This document shows, piece after piece, positions 1-8,553 of a stretch of 64,000 bases of DNA. The notes beneath the pieces are model-generated. The model was not told where the DNA came from. It was given only the letters and a program-made list of their open reading frames with translations, and searched no databases. The stretch lies in NCBI RefSeq assembly GCF_014205675.1, contig NZ_JACIIX010000007.1, positions 62,001-126,000 on the forward strand, in the 5' to 3' direction. Source of the DNA: Novispirillum itersonii. Lineage in GTDB: Bacteria; Pseudomonadota; Alphaproteobacteria; Rhodospirillales; Rhodospirillaceae. The position numbers and the translations under genes are program-made. How positions within the stretch are numbered: position 1 is the stretch's first letter; each line of letters begins with the position of its first letter.

Positions 1-766
1 CGGAAAGACCACGCTGGTGCGCATTCTGGTCGGTCTGGACCGCCCGGACGCCGGGCAGGTCCGCCGGACGGACGGCCTGAGCATCGGGTATGTGCCGCAG
101 CGCTTCCATACGGAATCCCTGCTGCCGCTGACGGTGCGTCGGCTGATGACGCTGGGGCAGCGGGCCGGGGATGCGGCGGTGCAGGCGGCGCTGGGGGAAA
201 CCGGGGCGGCCCACCTGACCGAGGCGGCGGTCCAGACCCTGTCCGGCGGCGAGATGCAGCGGGTTCTGCTGGCGCGGGCCCTGCTGCGGCAGCCGGATAT
301 CCTGATTCTGGATGAACCGGCGCAGGGCGTGGATTTCCGGGGTCAGCTGGATCTGTATGACCTGATTGCCGGGCTGCGCCGCCGCCACGGCATGGGGGTG
401 CTGATGATTTCCCACGACCTGCATGTGGTGATGGCGGCCACCGACCGGGTGATCTGCCTGCATCACCACGTCTGCTGTGTCGGCCACCCGGAGGCGGTGG
501 CGCAGGATCCGGCCTATCAGCGCCTGTTCGGGCGCGAGGCCGCCGGGCATGTGGCGCTGTACAGCCACGACCACCATCATGTGCACGGTCCGGACGGGAC
601 GGTACAGCCGGGACTGGTGTCCTGCGGGCATGACCATTCCGGCCATGCGCCGGGGCAGGACGATCCCTGTTCCCTGCCATCGCACGATGCCCATTTTCCG
701 CCCCCACCCCTGTCCCCGCCCTCCGGGGCCGGTTCCCGCTGTGCCGGAGGACATTCTCATGACTGA
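1..766 (+). CDS. znuC: Zinc ABC transporter ATP-binding protein ZnuC (5' truncated)
   Basis: ATPase subunit of a ZnuABC-type zinc importer acting at the cytoplasmic face of the inner membrane. The window opens inside the Walker A motif (GKTTL is read from position 2), so the N-terminus is missing. Visible motifs are the Q-loop (YVPQRF), the ABC signature LSGGEMQR, Walker B ILILDEPAQGVD and the H-loop ISHDLH. After the ATPase core comes a tail of about 65 residues rich in His, Asp and Pro (HDHHHVHG, CGHDHSGH, GGHSHD) that could bind zinc. The gene overlaps znuB by 8 bp, so the two are translationally coupled. The channel partner znuB directly downstream makes the zinc/manganese-family assignment firm; zinc rather than manganese is inferred from the family and the His-rich tail. 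Confidence 0.9.
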   Translation, partial: GKTTLVRILVGLDRPDAGQVRRTDGLSIGYVPQRFHTESLLPLTVRRLMTLGQRAGDAAVQAALGETGAAHLTEAAVQTLSGGEMQRVLLARALLRQPDILILDEPAQGVDFRGQLDLYDLIAGLRRRHGMGVLMISHDLHVVMAATDRVICLHHHVCCVGHPEAVAQDPAYQRLFGREAAGHVALYSHDHHHVHGPDGTVQPGLVSCGHDHSGHAPGQDDPCSLPSHDAHFPPPPLSPPSGAGSRCAGGHSHD

Positions 767-1571
767 CATGGCCGGGCTGCTGGATGATTTTGTGGTCCGC
801 GCCGGTCTGGCCGGTCTGGCGGTGGCCGTCGCGGCCGGGCCGCTCGGCTGTTTCGTGATCTGGCGGCGGATGGCCTACTTTGGTGATGCGCTGTCCCATT
901 CCGCCCTGCTGGGCATTGCGCTGGGCACGGTGCTGCGGGTGCCGGTGCAGGCGACCATTGTCGCCACCGGGCTGATCATGGCGGCGTTCCTGACCGCCTT
1001 TGCCCGGCAGAAGCGGCTGGGCAGCGATGCCCTGCTGGGGATTTTTTCCCACGCCGCCCTGTCGTTCGGGCTGATCGCGCTGGCCTTCCTCGGGGCGGTG
1101 CGGATTGATCTGCATGGCCTGCTGTTCGGCGATATTCTGGCGGTTGACCGCATCGACCTGTTACAGGTCTGGCTCGGCTGCGCCGCCGTGCTGGGGGTGC
1201 TGGCGGCGGTCTGGCGGCCGTTGCTGGCGGCGACGGTGCACCGCGATCTGGCGCAGGCGGAAGGGCTGCCGGTGGCCCGGGCCGAGCTGGCCTTCATGCT
1301 GCTGATGGCGCTGACCATCGCAGTGGCGGTTAAGATTGTCGGGGTGATGCTGATCACCGCCCTGCTGATCATTCCGGCGGCGGCGGCGCGTGGCCTGTCG
1401 CGGACGCCGGAGCAGATGGCGGTGCTGGCCGCCGGGATCGGGGTAACCGCCGTCAGCGGTGGTCTCGGGGCCTCCCTGACGTGGGATTTGCCTGCCGGTC
1501 CGGCGATTGTTGCGACTGCGGCATTGATTTTTTCTGCGACAATGGTCATACGAAAAACAGGGAAGGCATAG
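759..1571 (+). CDS. znuB: Zinc ABC transporter permease ZnuB
   Basis: Membrane channel subunit of the ZnuABC importer, an ABC-3 family permease of 270 residues, the usual family length. Hydrophobic segments run nearly end to end, and the family features GDALSHSALLGIALG near residue 40 and VKIVGVMLITALLIIPAAAAR near residue 190 are clear. I chose the ATG at 759 because it sits 7 bp after a GGAGG and yields the family N-terminus; the same frame is open further upstream but that part overlaps znuC. No downstream transport gene follows, so the operon ends here. A znuA or zur gene is not in the window. Confidence 0.92.
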   Translation: MTDMAGLLDDFVVRAGLAGLAVAVAAGPLGCFVIWRRMAYFGDALSHSALLGIALGTVLRVPVQATIVATGLIMAAFLTAFARQKRLGSDALLGIFSHAALSFGLIALAFLGAVRIDLHGLLFGDILAVDRIDLLQVWLGCAAVLGVLAAVWRPLLAATVHRDLAQAEGLPVARAELAFMLLMALTIAVAVKIVGVMLITALLIIPAAAARGLSRTPEQMAVLAAGIGVTAVSGGLGASLTWDLPAGPAIVATAALIFSATMVIRKTGKA

Positions 1572-1782
1572 GAGCGGGAAACCCCCGCGTCCTTGTCATA
1601 ATCCATGGCATAATTGCGGCTTGTTACGGGCATCCCCTTTCAGTACACTCCCCTCCACCGTGCGGGGGGATTTGTCCCGCCAAGTCCTTGCCGAATCAAT
1701 TTAACCCGTCGTTTCCCGGCGCTCCGTCCGCCGCCCGGGGAGGTACGCCGGGACTAAAGGCGGCAAAACAAAAGGGAATTCG
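1572..1782. other. Intergenic region between znuB and lipoprotein gene
   Basis: About 210 bp without a gene. It should hold the promoter of the following lipoprotein gene, but I see no convincing -35/-10 pair, no Zur-like palindrome and no strong terminator hairpin after znuB. Confidence 0.4.
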
Positions 1783-2892
1783 ATGTCGCTGTCGAAGTCG
1801 CGTGTTCTGGTTCTCGGCGTGACCATGGCGCTGGCCGGGTGTTCTTTCGCCAACGATGCTCTGTTCCCGTCCCTCGGCGGCGAGCCCGGCATCCAGTCGA
1901 GCTCCCTCGATCAGCCGCCCAGCCTTGGCAGCAGCAGCTTTGTGCCGCAGTCTGTCACCCCGGGTCAGCCGACCGGAACCTTTGTCGGCCAGAAGGTGCA
2001 GACCTTCCGGGCCGAACTTTCCAATTTGCAGGGTGTGATCCGGCAGCGCAACCAGCAGCTCCAGTCGCTGCGGATGCAGACCATCAACGACAGCCGCGTC
2101 TATCACGAGACCGTGGCGTCGGTGAATGCCCGCCTTCAGGTCGGCACCACTCCGGGCAATCCGGAGCTGCACAATCAGTGGTCCCGCGCCCAGTCGCAGC
2201 TGGACCGGCTGAACATGGATGTCGCCGCGCTGAACCAGCTGGCGACCACGGTTTCCTCTGACAGCGCGATGACCGTCTACCTGCTGGACAGCATCCGTGC
2301 CGCCTACAGCCTCAGCGGGGCGGTTGATGAAGACCACCGCCAGCTCCAGACGCTGGAAGTGGAAACAAACCAGACCGTGGTGCTGATTGAACGTCTGCTG
2401 TCGGAACTGTCGCAGGATATTTCCCGCCAGCAGGGCTACATCGGCAACGAACGGTCCAACCTCAATACTCTGGCGCTGGGCGTGAAGAATGGCCAGCTCT
2501 ACGGGGCGTCGATCGGCAATCAGGCGATGATCCGCGGCAACGCGGTGTCGCAGGATACCGGCCTTGTCTCCCCGCAGGGGATGGCCGGGGACCGCCGCCC
2601 GCTGGTGGTGATCCGCTTCGACCGCCCGAATGTGTCCTATGAACAGCAGCTGTATCAGGCTGTGTCCCGTGCGGTGGAACGCCGCCCGAATGCCGTGTTC
2701 GATCTGGTGGCGGTCAGTCCGTCCACCGGTGGGGCCGGGCAGTCGGCGATGGCCGCCGCCAATGCCCGCCGCAGTGCCGAGCAGGTGATGCGCTCCCTGA
2801 CCGACATGGGCGTCGGGGCGGACCGCATCCGCATGTCGGCGATGTCCAGCGGTGGGGCCTCCTCCAACGAAGTCCATCTCTACGTCCGCTGA
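1783..2892 (+). CDS. Lipoprotein with coiled-coil middle and OmpA-like C-terminal region
   Basis: A 369-residue protein starting with a lipoprotein signal peptide: a hydrophobic run ending in LAGC, which places the lipidated cysteine at residue 20. The middle (about residues 65-200) is rich in Gln, Leu and polar residues and looks helical. The last 100 residues (RRPLVVIRFDRPNVSYEQQLY, then ANARRSAEQVMRSLTDMGV, ending EVHLYVR) have the beta-alpha-beta-beta pattern of OmpA/MotB peptidoglycan-associated domains, in a divergent form. It probably sits in the outer membrane facing the periplasm. It stands alone with a strong terminator behind it. Exact function is unknown; the OmpA-like assignment rests on pattern only. 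Confidence 0.7.
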   Translation: MSLSKSRVLVLGVTMALAGCSFANDALFPSLGGEPGIQSSSLDQPPSLGSSSFVPQSVTPGQPTGTFVGQKVQTFRAELSNLQGVIRQRNQQLQSLRMQTINDSRVYHETVASVNARLQVGTTPGNPELHNQWSRAQSQLDRLNMDVAALNQLATTVSSDSAMTVYLLDSIRAAYSLSGAVDEDHRQLQTLEVETNQTVVLIERLLSELSQDISRQQGYIGNERSNLNTLALGVKNGQLYGASIGNQAMIRGNAVSQDTGLVSPQGMAGDRRPLVVIRFDRPNVSYEQQLYQAVSRAVERRPNAVFDLVAVSPSTGGAGQSAMAAANARRSAEQVMRSLTDMGVGADRIRMSAMSSGGASSNEVHLYVR

Positions 2893-2921
2893 TCGGCGGA
2901 CGCTTCAGACAGCGACACTCA

Positions 2922-2953
2922 ACCCCCGCATCCCGGTGATGCGGGGGTTTTTG
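2922..2953 (+). terminator. Rho-independent terminator after lipoprotein gene
   Basis: Stem CCCCCGCATC / GATGCGGGGG with a short loop followed by TTTTTG. It lies 30 bp after the lipoprotein stop codon and about 45 bp before the end of convergent pabB. Confidence 0.9.
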
Positions 2954-2998
2954 TTTGACTGATCACTGAGTCCTGGAGAGGGGAGTCTGCGCCGTGCT

Positions 2999-4345
2999 TC
3001 AGGCCGGGGGCAGCGGCGTATCCTGTCCGCTGACGGCGCGGATCATGGCGCGGGCTTTGGTCAGGGCTTCGTCCACTTCCGCCATGGGCTCGGAGTCGGC
3101 GACGATGCCGCCGCCCGCCTGTGCGGCGATACGGCCATTGCCGCCGATCACCAGTGTGCGGATGATGATCGAGGAATCAAACGCCCCGTCCGGCCCCATC
3201 CAGAATACCGACCCGCAGTAGGGGCCGCGCCGGGCCGGTTCCAGCGCGTGGATCAGTTCCATGGCGTGGATCTTCGGGGCCCCGGTGATCGAGCCGCCGG
3301 GGAAGCTGGCCCGCAGCAGGGACACCGCAGAGTCGCCCGGGCGCAGGCGACTTTCCACCACCGACACCAAATGGTGGACGCTGGCGAAGCTTTCCAGACC
3401 GTTCAGCACCGGAACCCGGACGGACCCGACCTGCGACACCCGCGACAGGTCATTCCGCAGCAGGTCAACGATCATCAGGTTTTCGGCGCAGTCTTTCTCG
3501 CTGGCGCAGAGTTCGGCGGCCAGACGGGCATCGTCTTCCGGGGTGGTGCCCCGGGGGCGGGTGCCTTTGATCGGCCGGGTCTCCACCCGTCCGTCGGGAT
3601 CAACCCGCAGGAACCGCTCCGGCGAGGCCGACAGCACATGGGCCCCGCCAAAGCTCAGGCAGGCGGCAAAGGGGGCGGGGGACAGGGCGCGCAGACGGCG
3701 GTAGAGGTCGAGCGGCGTCACCCCGGCGGGCAGGCCCTCCGCCAGAAAGCGCTGGGTCCAGTTGGCCTGAAAAATATCCCCGGCATAAATATAGTCGATC
3801 ACCTGCCGGATCCGGCGCGCCGCCTCATCCCGGGACAGTTCCGCCCGCATCGGCACCGTGGCGGTGGCCGGGGGCGGCAGCGGCGCAAGGGGGGCGGAAA
3901 GCCGGGTTGCCAGTGCGGCGGCGGCGGCGTCAAAGCCCGGCAGGCCGAGAACCATCGCCTGCTGCCGGGCCGTGTCAAAGGCGGCAACCACCGGGTAAAC
4001 GCCAAAGGCTGTCTCGGCCACCCCGAGGTCGTCCGGCCTCGGGACCGGCAGGGCTTCCAGATGCCGTCCGGCCTCATAGGACAGCCACCCGGCCAGTCCG
4101 CCCCGGAACGGCGGCAGGCCGTCAGCGGCATCCTGCGCCGGGGACAGGGGGCGCAGGGCGTCGGTCAGGGTGGTGAACGGGTCTGCCGGATCCAGATGAA
4201 CCGTCTGCGGGGTAAGGCACAGATAGGTCCAGCGCCCGCGTCCCCCGGCGGTGGCGGCGGAGTCGAGCAGGACAGCCCCGTCCTGCCCGGCGAAGGGCGC
4301 GAAGGCTGTCAGCGGATCGGAATAGGGAATCGGATGCACGCTCAT
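2999..4345 (-). CDS. pabB: Aminodeoxychorismate synthase component I (PabB)
   Basis: Converts chorismate with ammonia to 4-amino-4-deoxychorismate in p-aminobenzoate/folate synthesis. The 448-residue protein is a chorismate-binding enzyme with the hallmarks YAGDIFQANWTQRF, SASPERFL, ETRPIKGTRPRG, DLLRNDLSRV, GGSITGAPKIHAMELI and a C-terminal AGGGIVADSEP. The IKGT and YAGDIFQ elements favour PabB over TrpE or MenF. I chose the ATG at 4345 because translation upstream (possible ATG 4411) has no family similarity and no ribosome-binding site. The gene diverges from pmbA across 118 bp. No PabC lyase domain is fused and no pabA is nearby, so the glutaminase must come from elsewhere. Confidence 0.9.
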   Translation of the reverse strand: MSVHPIPYSDPLTAFAPFAGQDGAVLLDSAATAGGRGRWTYLCLTPQTVHLDPADPFTTLTDALRPLSPAQDAADGLPPFRGGLAGWLSYEAGRHLEALPVPRPDDLGVAETAFGVYPVVAAFDTARQQAMVLGLPGFDAAAAALATRLSAPLAPLPPPATATVPMRAELSRDEAARRIRQVIDYIYAGDIFQANWTQRFLAEGLPAGVTPLDLYRRLRALSPAPFAACLSFGGAHVLSASPERFLRVDPDGRVETRPIKGTRPRGTTPEDDARLAAELCASEKDCAENLMIVDLLRNDLSRVSQVGSVRVPVLNGLESFASVHHLVSVVESRLRPGDSAVSLLRASFPGGSITGAPKIHAMELIHALEPARRGPYCGSVFWMGPDGAFDSSIIIRTLVIGGNGRIAAQAGGGIVADSEPMAEVDEALTKARAMIRAVSGQDTPLPPA

Positions 4346-4463
4346 GGCCGGGGACCATACGGCGATCGGCGCCGGAATGCGAGGGGAGAGATAGCGGTTT
4401 TCTCGCGGCATTGTTTGGGGCAGAGTGGCGGTCCTGACTGTGCCGTCCGTACCGGGAGCTTTC

Positions 4464-5813
4464 ATGTCCGACGCCTCTGCCAACACCCTGTCCCTGCTGG
4501 AAGATCTGATCGCCGATGCCCGCCGGGCCGGGGCTGATGCCGCCGATGCCATTCTGGTGGATGGCCAGTCGGTGTCGGTGGCATGGCGGCTGGGTCAGCT
4601 GGAAACGCTGGAACGCTCGGAAGGCGGCGATATCGGCCTGCGGGTGCTGATCGGCAAACGGCAGGCGATCGTCTCCTCCGGCGACCGCAGCCGCGAGGCG
4701 CTGTCGGCGCTGGTCGAGCGGGCGATTGCCATGGCGAAGGCGGTGCCGGAAGATCCCTTCGCCGGTCTGGCCGACCCGGATCAGCTGGCGACCACGATGC
4801 CGGATATTGACGGCGATGACCCGACTGAACTGACGGCGGACCAGCTGATTGCCATGGCGGCGGCGGCGGAGGATGCCGCGCGGTCGGTGTCCGGCGTCAC
4901 CAATTCCGAAGGGGCGGAAGCCTCGTGGGGACGGTCTCTGGTGTCGGTGGTGGCCTCCAACGGGTTTGCCCACAGCTACTGGTCGTCGGGGTCGTCCCTG
5001 TCGGCGGTGGCGCTGGCCGGGGACGGCGACAGCGGCATGGAACGCGACTACGACTACACCACGGCGGTCTATGTTGCGGATCTGGAGGATGCCGCCCTGA
5101 TCGGCCGCCGGGCCGGGGAACGGGCGGTGCGCCGTCTGGGTGGGCGGCGGATCAAGACCTGCCGGGTGCCGGTGATCTTTGATCCGCGCATGGCCCGGGG
5201 CATTGTCGGCAGCCTGTGCGGGGCGATCAACGGGGCCAGCATCGCCCGGGGGACCTCGTTCCTGAAGAATGCGCTGGAGACCGAGGTGTTCGCGCCGGGG
5301 GTGTCGATCATCGAGGATCCGCACCGGGCCCGGGGGCTGCGGTCCCGCCCGGTCGATGCCGAAGGCATTGCCAACCGCCGCCGGGCCCTGATTGATAACG
5401 GGGTGCTGACCACCTGGGTGATGGATCTGCGCTCTGCCCGCCAGCTGGGGCTGGCCAGCACCGGCCACGCCGCCCGTGGCACCTCCTCGGCCCCGTCGCC
5501 GGGGGTCAGCAATGTGTGGATGGAGGCCGGGACCCAGAGCCCGGAAGAGATGATCCGGGAGCTGAAGGAAGGCCTGCTGGTGGTTGATCTGTTCGGGCAT
5601 GGGGTCAACGGTGTGACCGGGGATTACTCCCGCGGGGCGGCCGGATTCTGGATTGAGAACGGCGAGATCACCTATGCCGTCAACGAAGTGACGATTGCCG
5701 GGAACCTGAAGGACATGTTCCGCTCCCTGACTCCGGCCAGCGATCTGGACCTGCGGCATGGGACCGATGCGCCCAGCCTGCGGATTGACGGTATGACGGT
5801 GGCGGGGGGCTGA
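4464..5813 (+). CDS. pmbA: TldD/PmbA family protein, PmbA (TldE) type
   Basis: A 449-residue partner subunit of the TldD/TldE metalloprotease, which in E. coli processes microcin precursors and affects CcdA stability. The sequence shows the PmbA pattern: an N-terminal domain (ADAADAILVDGQSVSV, GLRVLIGKRQAIVSS), then FDPRMARGIVGSLCGAINGASIARG and a C-terminal GVNGVTGDYSRGAAGFWIENGEI region. The HExxxH zinc motif that marks TldD is absent, as expected for TldE. Start at 4464 follows GGGAG at 4453-4457; an in-frame upstream start at 4425 lacks a ribosome site. No tldD is present in the window. Confidence 0.88.
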   Translation: MSDASANTLSLLEDLIADARRAGADAADAILVDGQSVSVAWRLGQLETLERSEGGDIGLRVLIGKRQAIVSSGDRSREALSALVERAIAMAKAVPEDPFAGLADPDQLATTMPDIDGDDPTELTADQLIAMAAAAEDAARSVSGVTNSEGAEASWGRSLVSVVASNGFAHSYWSSGSSLSAVALAGDGDSGMERDYDYTTAVYVADLEDAALIGRRAGERAVRRLGGRRIKTCRVPVIFDPRMARGIVGSLCGAINGASIARGTSFLKNALETEVFAPGVSIIEDPHRARGLRSRPVDAEGIANRRRALIDNGVLTTWVMDLRSARQLGLASTGHAARGTSSAPSPGVSNVWMEAGTQSPEEMIRELKEGLLVVDLFGHGVNGVTGDYSRGAAGFWIENGEITYAVNEVTIAGNLKDMFRSLTPASDLDLRHGTDAPSLRIDGMTVAGG

Positions 5814-5927
5814 CCCCGGCTGCGGTCGGGTTGCCCTGATGCGGGAAACCGGATACACCAAGGCCGGTTGCTGCGGGATGCGGCGGCGCGGACTGATCCT
5901 CTGCCGCCGGAGCGTAAGGAGATGACA

Positions 5928-6506
5928 ATGCTGAACCTGTCCGTCGGGCACGTTGGGGCCATGCTGCGCGTCGGGGCTGTTGCGGGGCTGGCGTTGACGG
6001 TTTCCGCCTGCTCCCTCGCCCAGAAGGATGATCCCAGCGGTGGACAGGCCTGCCCGCAGGTGCGGATCGACCGCGATACCGCCAAGATGACGGTGTTCCG
6101 CGATGGTCCGGGCCGCGATCTGACCGACGTGGTCTATACCGTGGAAATCGCCGACTACACCGGCGACTGCACTTTTGTGAAGGACAAGGAAAAAGGCACC
6201 ACCATCAACATGCGGATGAAGGTGCTGTTCGCCATCAGCAAAGGCCCGGCGGAAACCGCGCCGGACAACAGGATGGACTATTTTGTTGCGATTCCTGCCT
6301 TCTATCCGGCGGAGTCGGCCAAGCAGGTGATGCCGGTGCAGTTCAAGTATCCGCAGACCAATGTGGTCACCATGATGGTCCGGGATGAGGAAGTCCGCCT
6401 GACCCTGCCGCTCAAGGACATGAAGACCAAGGACATGCCGGTCTATATCGGGTTCCAGCTGACCCCGGACCAGCTGGCTTATAACCGCCGCCAGAATTCC
6501 CGCTGA
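5928..6506 (+). CDS. Predicted lipoprotein, unknown function
   Basis: A 192-residue protein with a signal peptide ending in LTVSAC, so the lipidated Cys is residue 28. The mature part has a mixed beta-rich composition with blocks such as CPQVRIDRDTAKMTVFRDG, DVVYTVEIADYTGDC and FVAIPAFYP and no enzymatic motif I recognise. Start 5928 is chosen because TAAGGAG lies 6 bp upstream; an ATG at 5922 overlaps that site. Two additional Cys residues (near positions 40 and 79) could form a disulfide. Similar lipoproteins occur in Rhodospirillales genomes, but no function is known to me. It is followed by a terminator. Confidence 0.7.
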   Translation: MLNLSVGHVGAMLRVGAVAGLALTVSACSLAQKDDPSGGQACPQVRIDRDTAKMTVFRDGPGRDLTDVVYTVEIADYTGDCTFVKDKEKGTTINMRMKVLFAISKGPAETAPDNRMDYFVAIPAFYPAESAKQVMPVQFKYPQTNVVTMMVRDEEVRLTLPLKDMKTKDMPVYIGFQLTPDQLAYNRRQNSR

Positions 6507-6527
6507 TCACACGGTGGCCGGTATGCA

Positions 6528-6566
6528 AAACGGGCTCCGCACGGTCGTGCGGGGCCCGTTTGCTTT
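6528..6566 (+). terminator. Terminator after lipoprotein gene
   Basis: Hairpin AACGGGCTCCGCAC / GTGCGGGGCCCGTT with one G-U/bulge position, followed by TGCTTT. It lies 21 bp after the stop codon and before convergent moeB. Confidence 0.8.
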
Positions 6567-6589
6567 GGGGAAAAAGGGGGAGGAGAGGG

Positions 6590-7399
6590 TTATGGCAGGC
6601 CGCAGGCCGGGGCTTCTTCCGGCTGTTGCAGATGGGTGATTGTCGGGGCCGGGCCACACAGCGGGCAGCCGGGGTCCGGCTTGACCCGCACGGTGCGGAA
6701 GGCGGCGGACAGGCCATCATAAATCATCAGGCGTCCGGCCATGCTGTCGCCGATGCCCAGCAGTTCCTTCAGGATCTCCGTCGCCTGTAGGGTGCCCATC
6801 ACCCCGGCGACCGCACCGAGAATTCCGGCTTCGGCGCAGGACGGGATCTGGCCCGGCGGCGGCGGCTCGCGGAAGATACAGCGGTAGCAGGGGCCGCCCG
6901 CATGGGGTTTGTAGGTGGATAACTGGCCGTCAAAGCGCAGGATAGCGGCGCTGACCAGTGTTTTGCGGGCAAAGAAGGCGGCATCGTTGACCAGAAAACG
7001 GGTCCCGAAGTTGTCGGAGCCATCGGCGATCAGGTCGTATCCGGCAAACAGCTCGGCGGCATTTCCGGCATCCAGCCGCATGCGGTGCTGGTGCACGGTG
7101 ATGTCCGGGTTGATGGCCTGCATCGCCTGCGCGGCGCTGGCGGTCTTGGCCATGCCGATGCGGTCGGTGGTATGGGCGATCTGGCGTTGCAGGTTGGACA
7201 GATCGACGGTGTCGTCATCGACGATGCCGATGGTGCCGACCCCGGCGGCGGCCAGATACACCGCCAGCGGCGACCCCAGCCCCCCGGCCCCGATCAGCAG
7301 CACTTTCGACGCCAGCAGCTTTTCCTGCCCGGTACCGCCGACATTGGGCAGCAGGATATGGCGGGCATAGCGGCGGATCTGCTCTTCGCTGAATGACAT
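6590..7399 (-). CDS. moeB: Molybdopterin-synthase adenylyltransferase / ThiF-MoeB family E1-like enzyme
   Basis: Adenylates the C-terminal Gly-Gly of a small sulfur-carrier protein (MoaD or ThiS), the step before sulfur transfer in molybdopterin or thiamine synthesis. The 269-residue protein carries the nucleotide-binding GAGGLGSPLAVYLAAAGVG at about residue 37, DDDTVDLSNLQRQ, and two zinc CxxC pairs (CYRC and CPLC) that are standard for MoeB. The conserved SCAEAGILGAV loop is present. It lacks the rhodanese domain of the longer MoeZ form. It follows cysK on the minus strand with a hairpin between them. MoeB versus ThiF cannot be settled from sequence alone. Confidence 0.88.
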   Translation of the reverse strand: MSFSEEQIRRYARHILLPNVGGTGQEKLLASKVLLIGAGGLGSPLAVYLAAAGVGTIGIVDDDTVDLSNLQRQIAHTTDRIGMAKTASAAQAMQAINPDITVHQHRMRLDAGNAAELFAGYDLIADGSDNFGTRFLVNDAAFFARKTLVSAAILRFDGQLSTYKPHAGGPCYRCIFREPPPPGQIPSCAEAGILGAVAGVMGTLQATEILKELLGIGDSMAGRLMIYDGLSAAFRTVRVKPDPGCPLCGPAPTITHLQQPEEAPACGLP

Positions 7400-7429
7400 C
7401 AGAAGGGTCTCTGTCCCGGAAAAACGGAA

Positions 7430-7455
7430 GGGGAGGGTCCGGCTGGACCCTCCCC
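7430..7455 (-). terminator. Terminator-like hairpin between cysK and moeB
   Basis: Perfect 11-bp stem GGGGAGGGTCC / GGACCCTCCCC with a 4-nt loop. On the minus strand it is followed by TTCCGTTTTTCC. It lies 38 bp after the cysK stop and 31 bp before the moeB start, so it should reduce or end transcription from cysK into moeB. Confidence 0.75.
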
Positions 7456-7493
7456 CCGATATGGACCGGAAACCGGTGCCTGTCGAGAGCCGA

Positions 7494-8453
7494 TCAGGCG
7501 TCTTCGAACAGGGCGGTCGACAGGTAGCGTTCGGCGAAGCTCGGCAGGATCACGACGATCTGCTTGCCTTCGAACTCCGGACGGGCCGCCACTTCCAGCG
7601 CCGCCGCCAGTGCGGCCCCGCCGGAGATCCCGACCGGCAGGCCTTCCAGTTTGGCGGCCTTGCGGGCGGTGGCGAAGGCGGTTTCGTTGCCGATCTGGAT
7701 CACTTCGTCAAACACGCCGGTGTTCAGCACGCCCGGCACGAAACCGGCGCCGATGCCCTGAATCTTGTGCGGGCCGGGGGCCCCGCCGGACAGGACCGGG
7801 CTGTCTTCCGGTTCCACCGCGATCACCTTCACGCCGGGCTTGCGGGCCTTCAGCACTTCGCCAACGCCGGTGATGGTGCCGCCGGTGCCGACGCCGGAGA
7901 TCAGCACATCAACGCCGCCGTTGGTGTCGGCCCAGATTTCCTCGGCGGTGGTGACGCGGTGCACTGCCGGGTTGGCCGGGTTTTCAAACTGCTGCGGAAT
8001 GATAGCGTTCGGCAGTTCCTGCGCCAGTTCCTCGGCGCGGGCGACGGCGCCCTTCATGCCCTTGGCGGCCGGGGTCAGCTCGATCTGCGCACCCAGATGC
8101 TTCAGCATCTTGCGGCGTTCGATCGACATGCTTTCCGGCATGGTCAGGATCAGCTTGTAGCCCTTGGCGGCGCAGACGAAGGCCAGCGCGATCCCGGTGT
8201 TGCCGGAGGTCGGCTCGATGATGGTGGCCCCCGGGGTGATTTTGCCCTGGGCTTCCAGGGTTTCGATCAGGGCCAGACCGATGCGGTCCTTCACCGAGGC
8301 CAGCGGGTTAAAGAACTCGCACTTGCCGAGGATATCGGCCTTAACCCCGGCATCGGCGGCCAGCCGCTTGACGCGGACCAGCGGAGTGGCCCCGATGGTG
8401 GCGAGAATATCGTCATAAATCCGGCCACGGAAGGAAGCGGTGGTCTCAGTCAT
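7494..8453 (-). CDS. cysK: Cysteine synthase A (O-acetylserine sulfhydrylase)
   Basis: PLP enzyme that makes L-cysteine from O-acetylserine and sulfide in the cytosol. The 319-residue protein has the PLP lysine in NPLASVKDR near residue 50, the substrate loop TSGNTG and the phosphate-binding [16 protein letters not shown]. Length and motifs fit CysK rather than CysM or cystathionine synthase. The Rrf2 regulator gene lies 100 bp upstream on the same strand, and the gap contains its own promoter, so regulation by that neighbour is likely. A terminator follows. Confidence 0.93.
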   Translation of the reverse strand: MTETTASFRGRIYDDILATIGATPLVRVKRLAADAGVKADILGKCEFFNPLASVKDRIGLALIETLEAQGKITPGATIIEPTSGNTGIALAFVCAAKGYKLILTMPESMSIERRKMLKHLGAQIELTPAAKGMKGAVARAEELAQELPNAIIPQQFENPANPAVHRVTTAEEIWADTNGGVDVLISGVGTGGTITGVGEVLKARKPGVKVIAVEPEDSPVLSGGAPGPHKIQGIGAGFVPGVLNTGVFDEVIQIGNETAFATARKAAKLEGLPVGISGGAALAAALEVAARPEFEGKQIVVILPSFAERYLSTALFEDA

Positions 8454-8486
8454 TTAATTCCCCTGATCTGGGTGTGAATTTAAGAT

Positions 8487-8514
8487 ATAATACCACGCAT
8501 CGGTGGCGTTTGAA
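8487..8514 (-). promoter_or_regulatory. cysK promoter with candidate operator
   Basis: On the minus strand there is TTCAAA (8514-8509), 16 bp, then an extended -10 TGGTATTAT (hexamer 8492-8487). Between the hexamers lies an imperfect inverted repeat with arms CCAC/GTGG (8493-8506). A binding protein there would block RNA polymerase. The Rrf2 regulator encoded just upstream is the natural candidate; this is inference. Confidence 0.45.
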
Positions 8515-8553
8515 CCGCAAAATGTGGTCTTCAGGCGGGCAGGGCAAGGGGCG

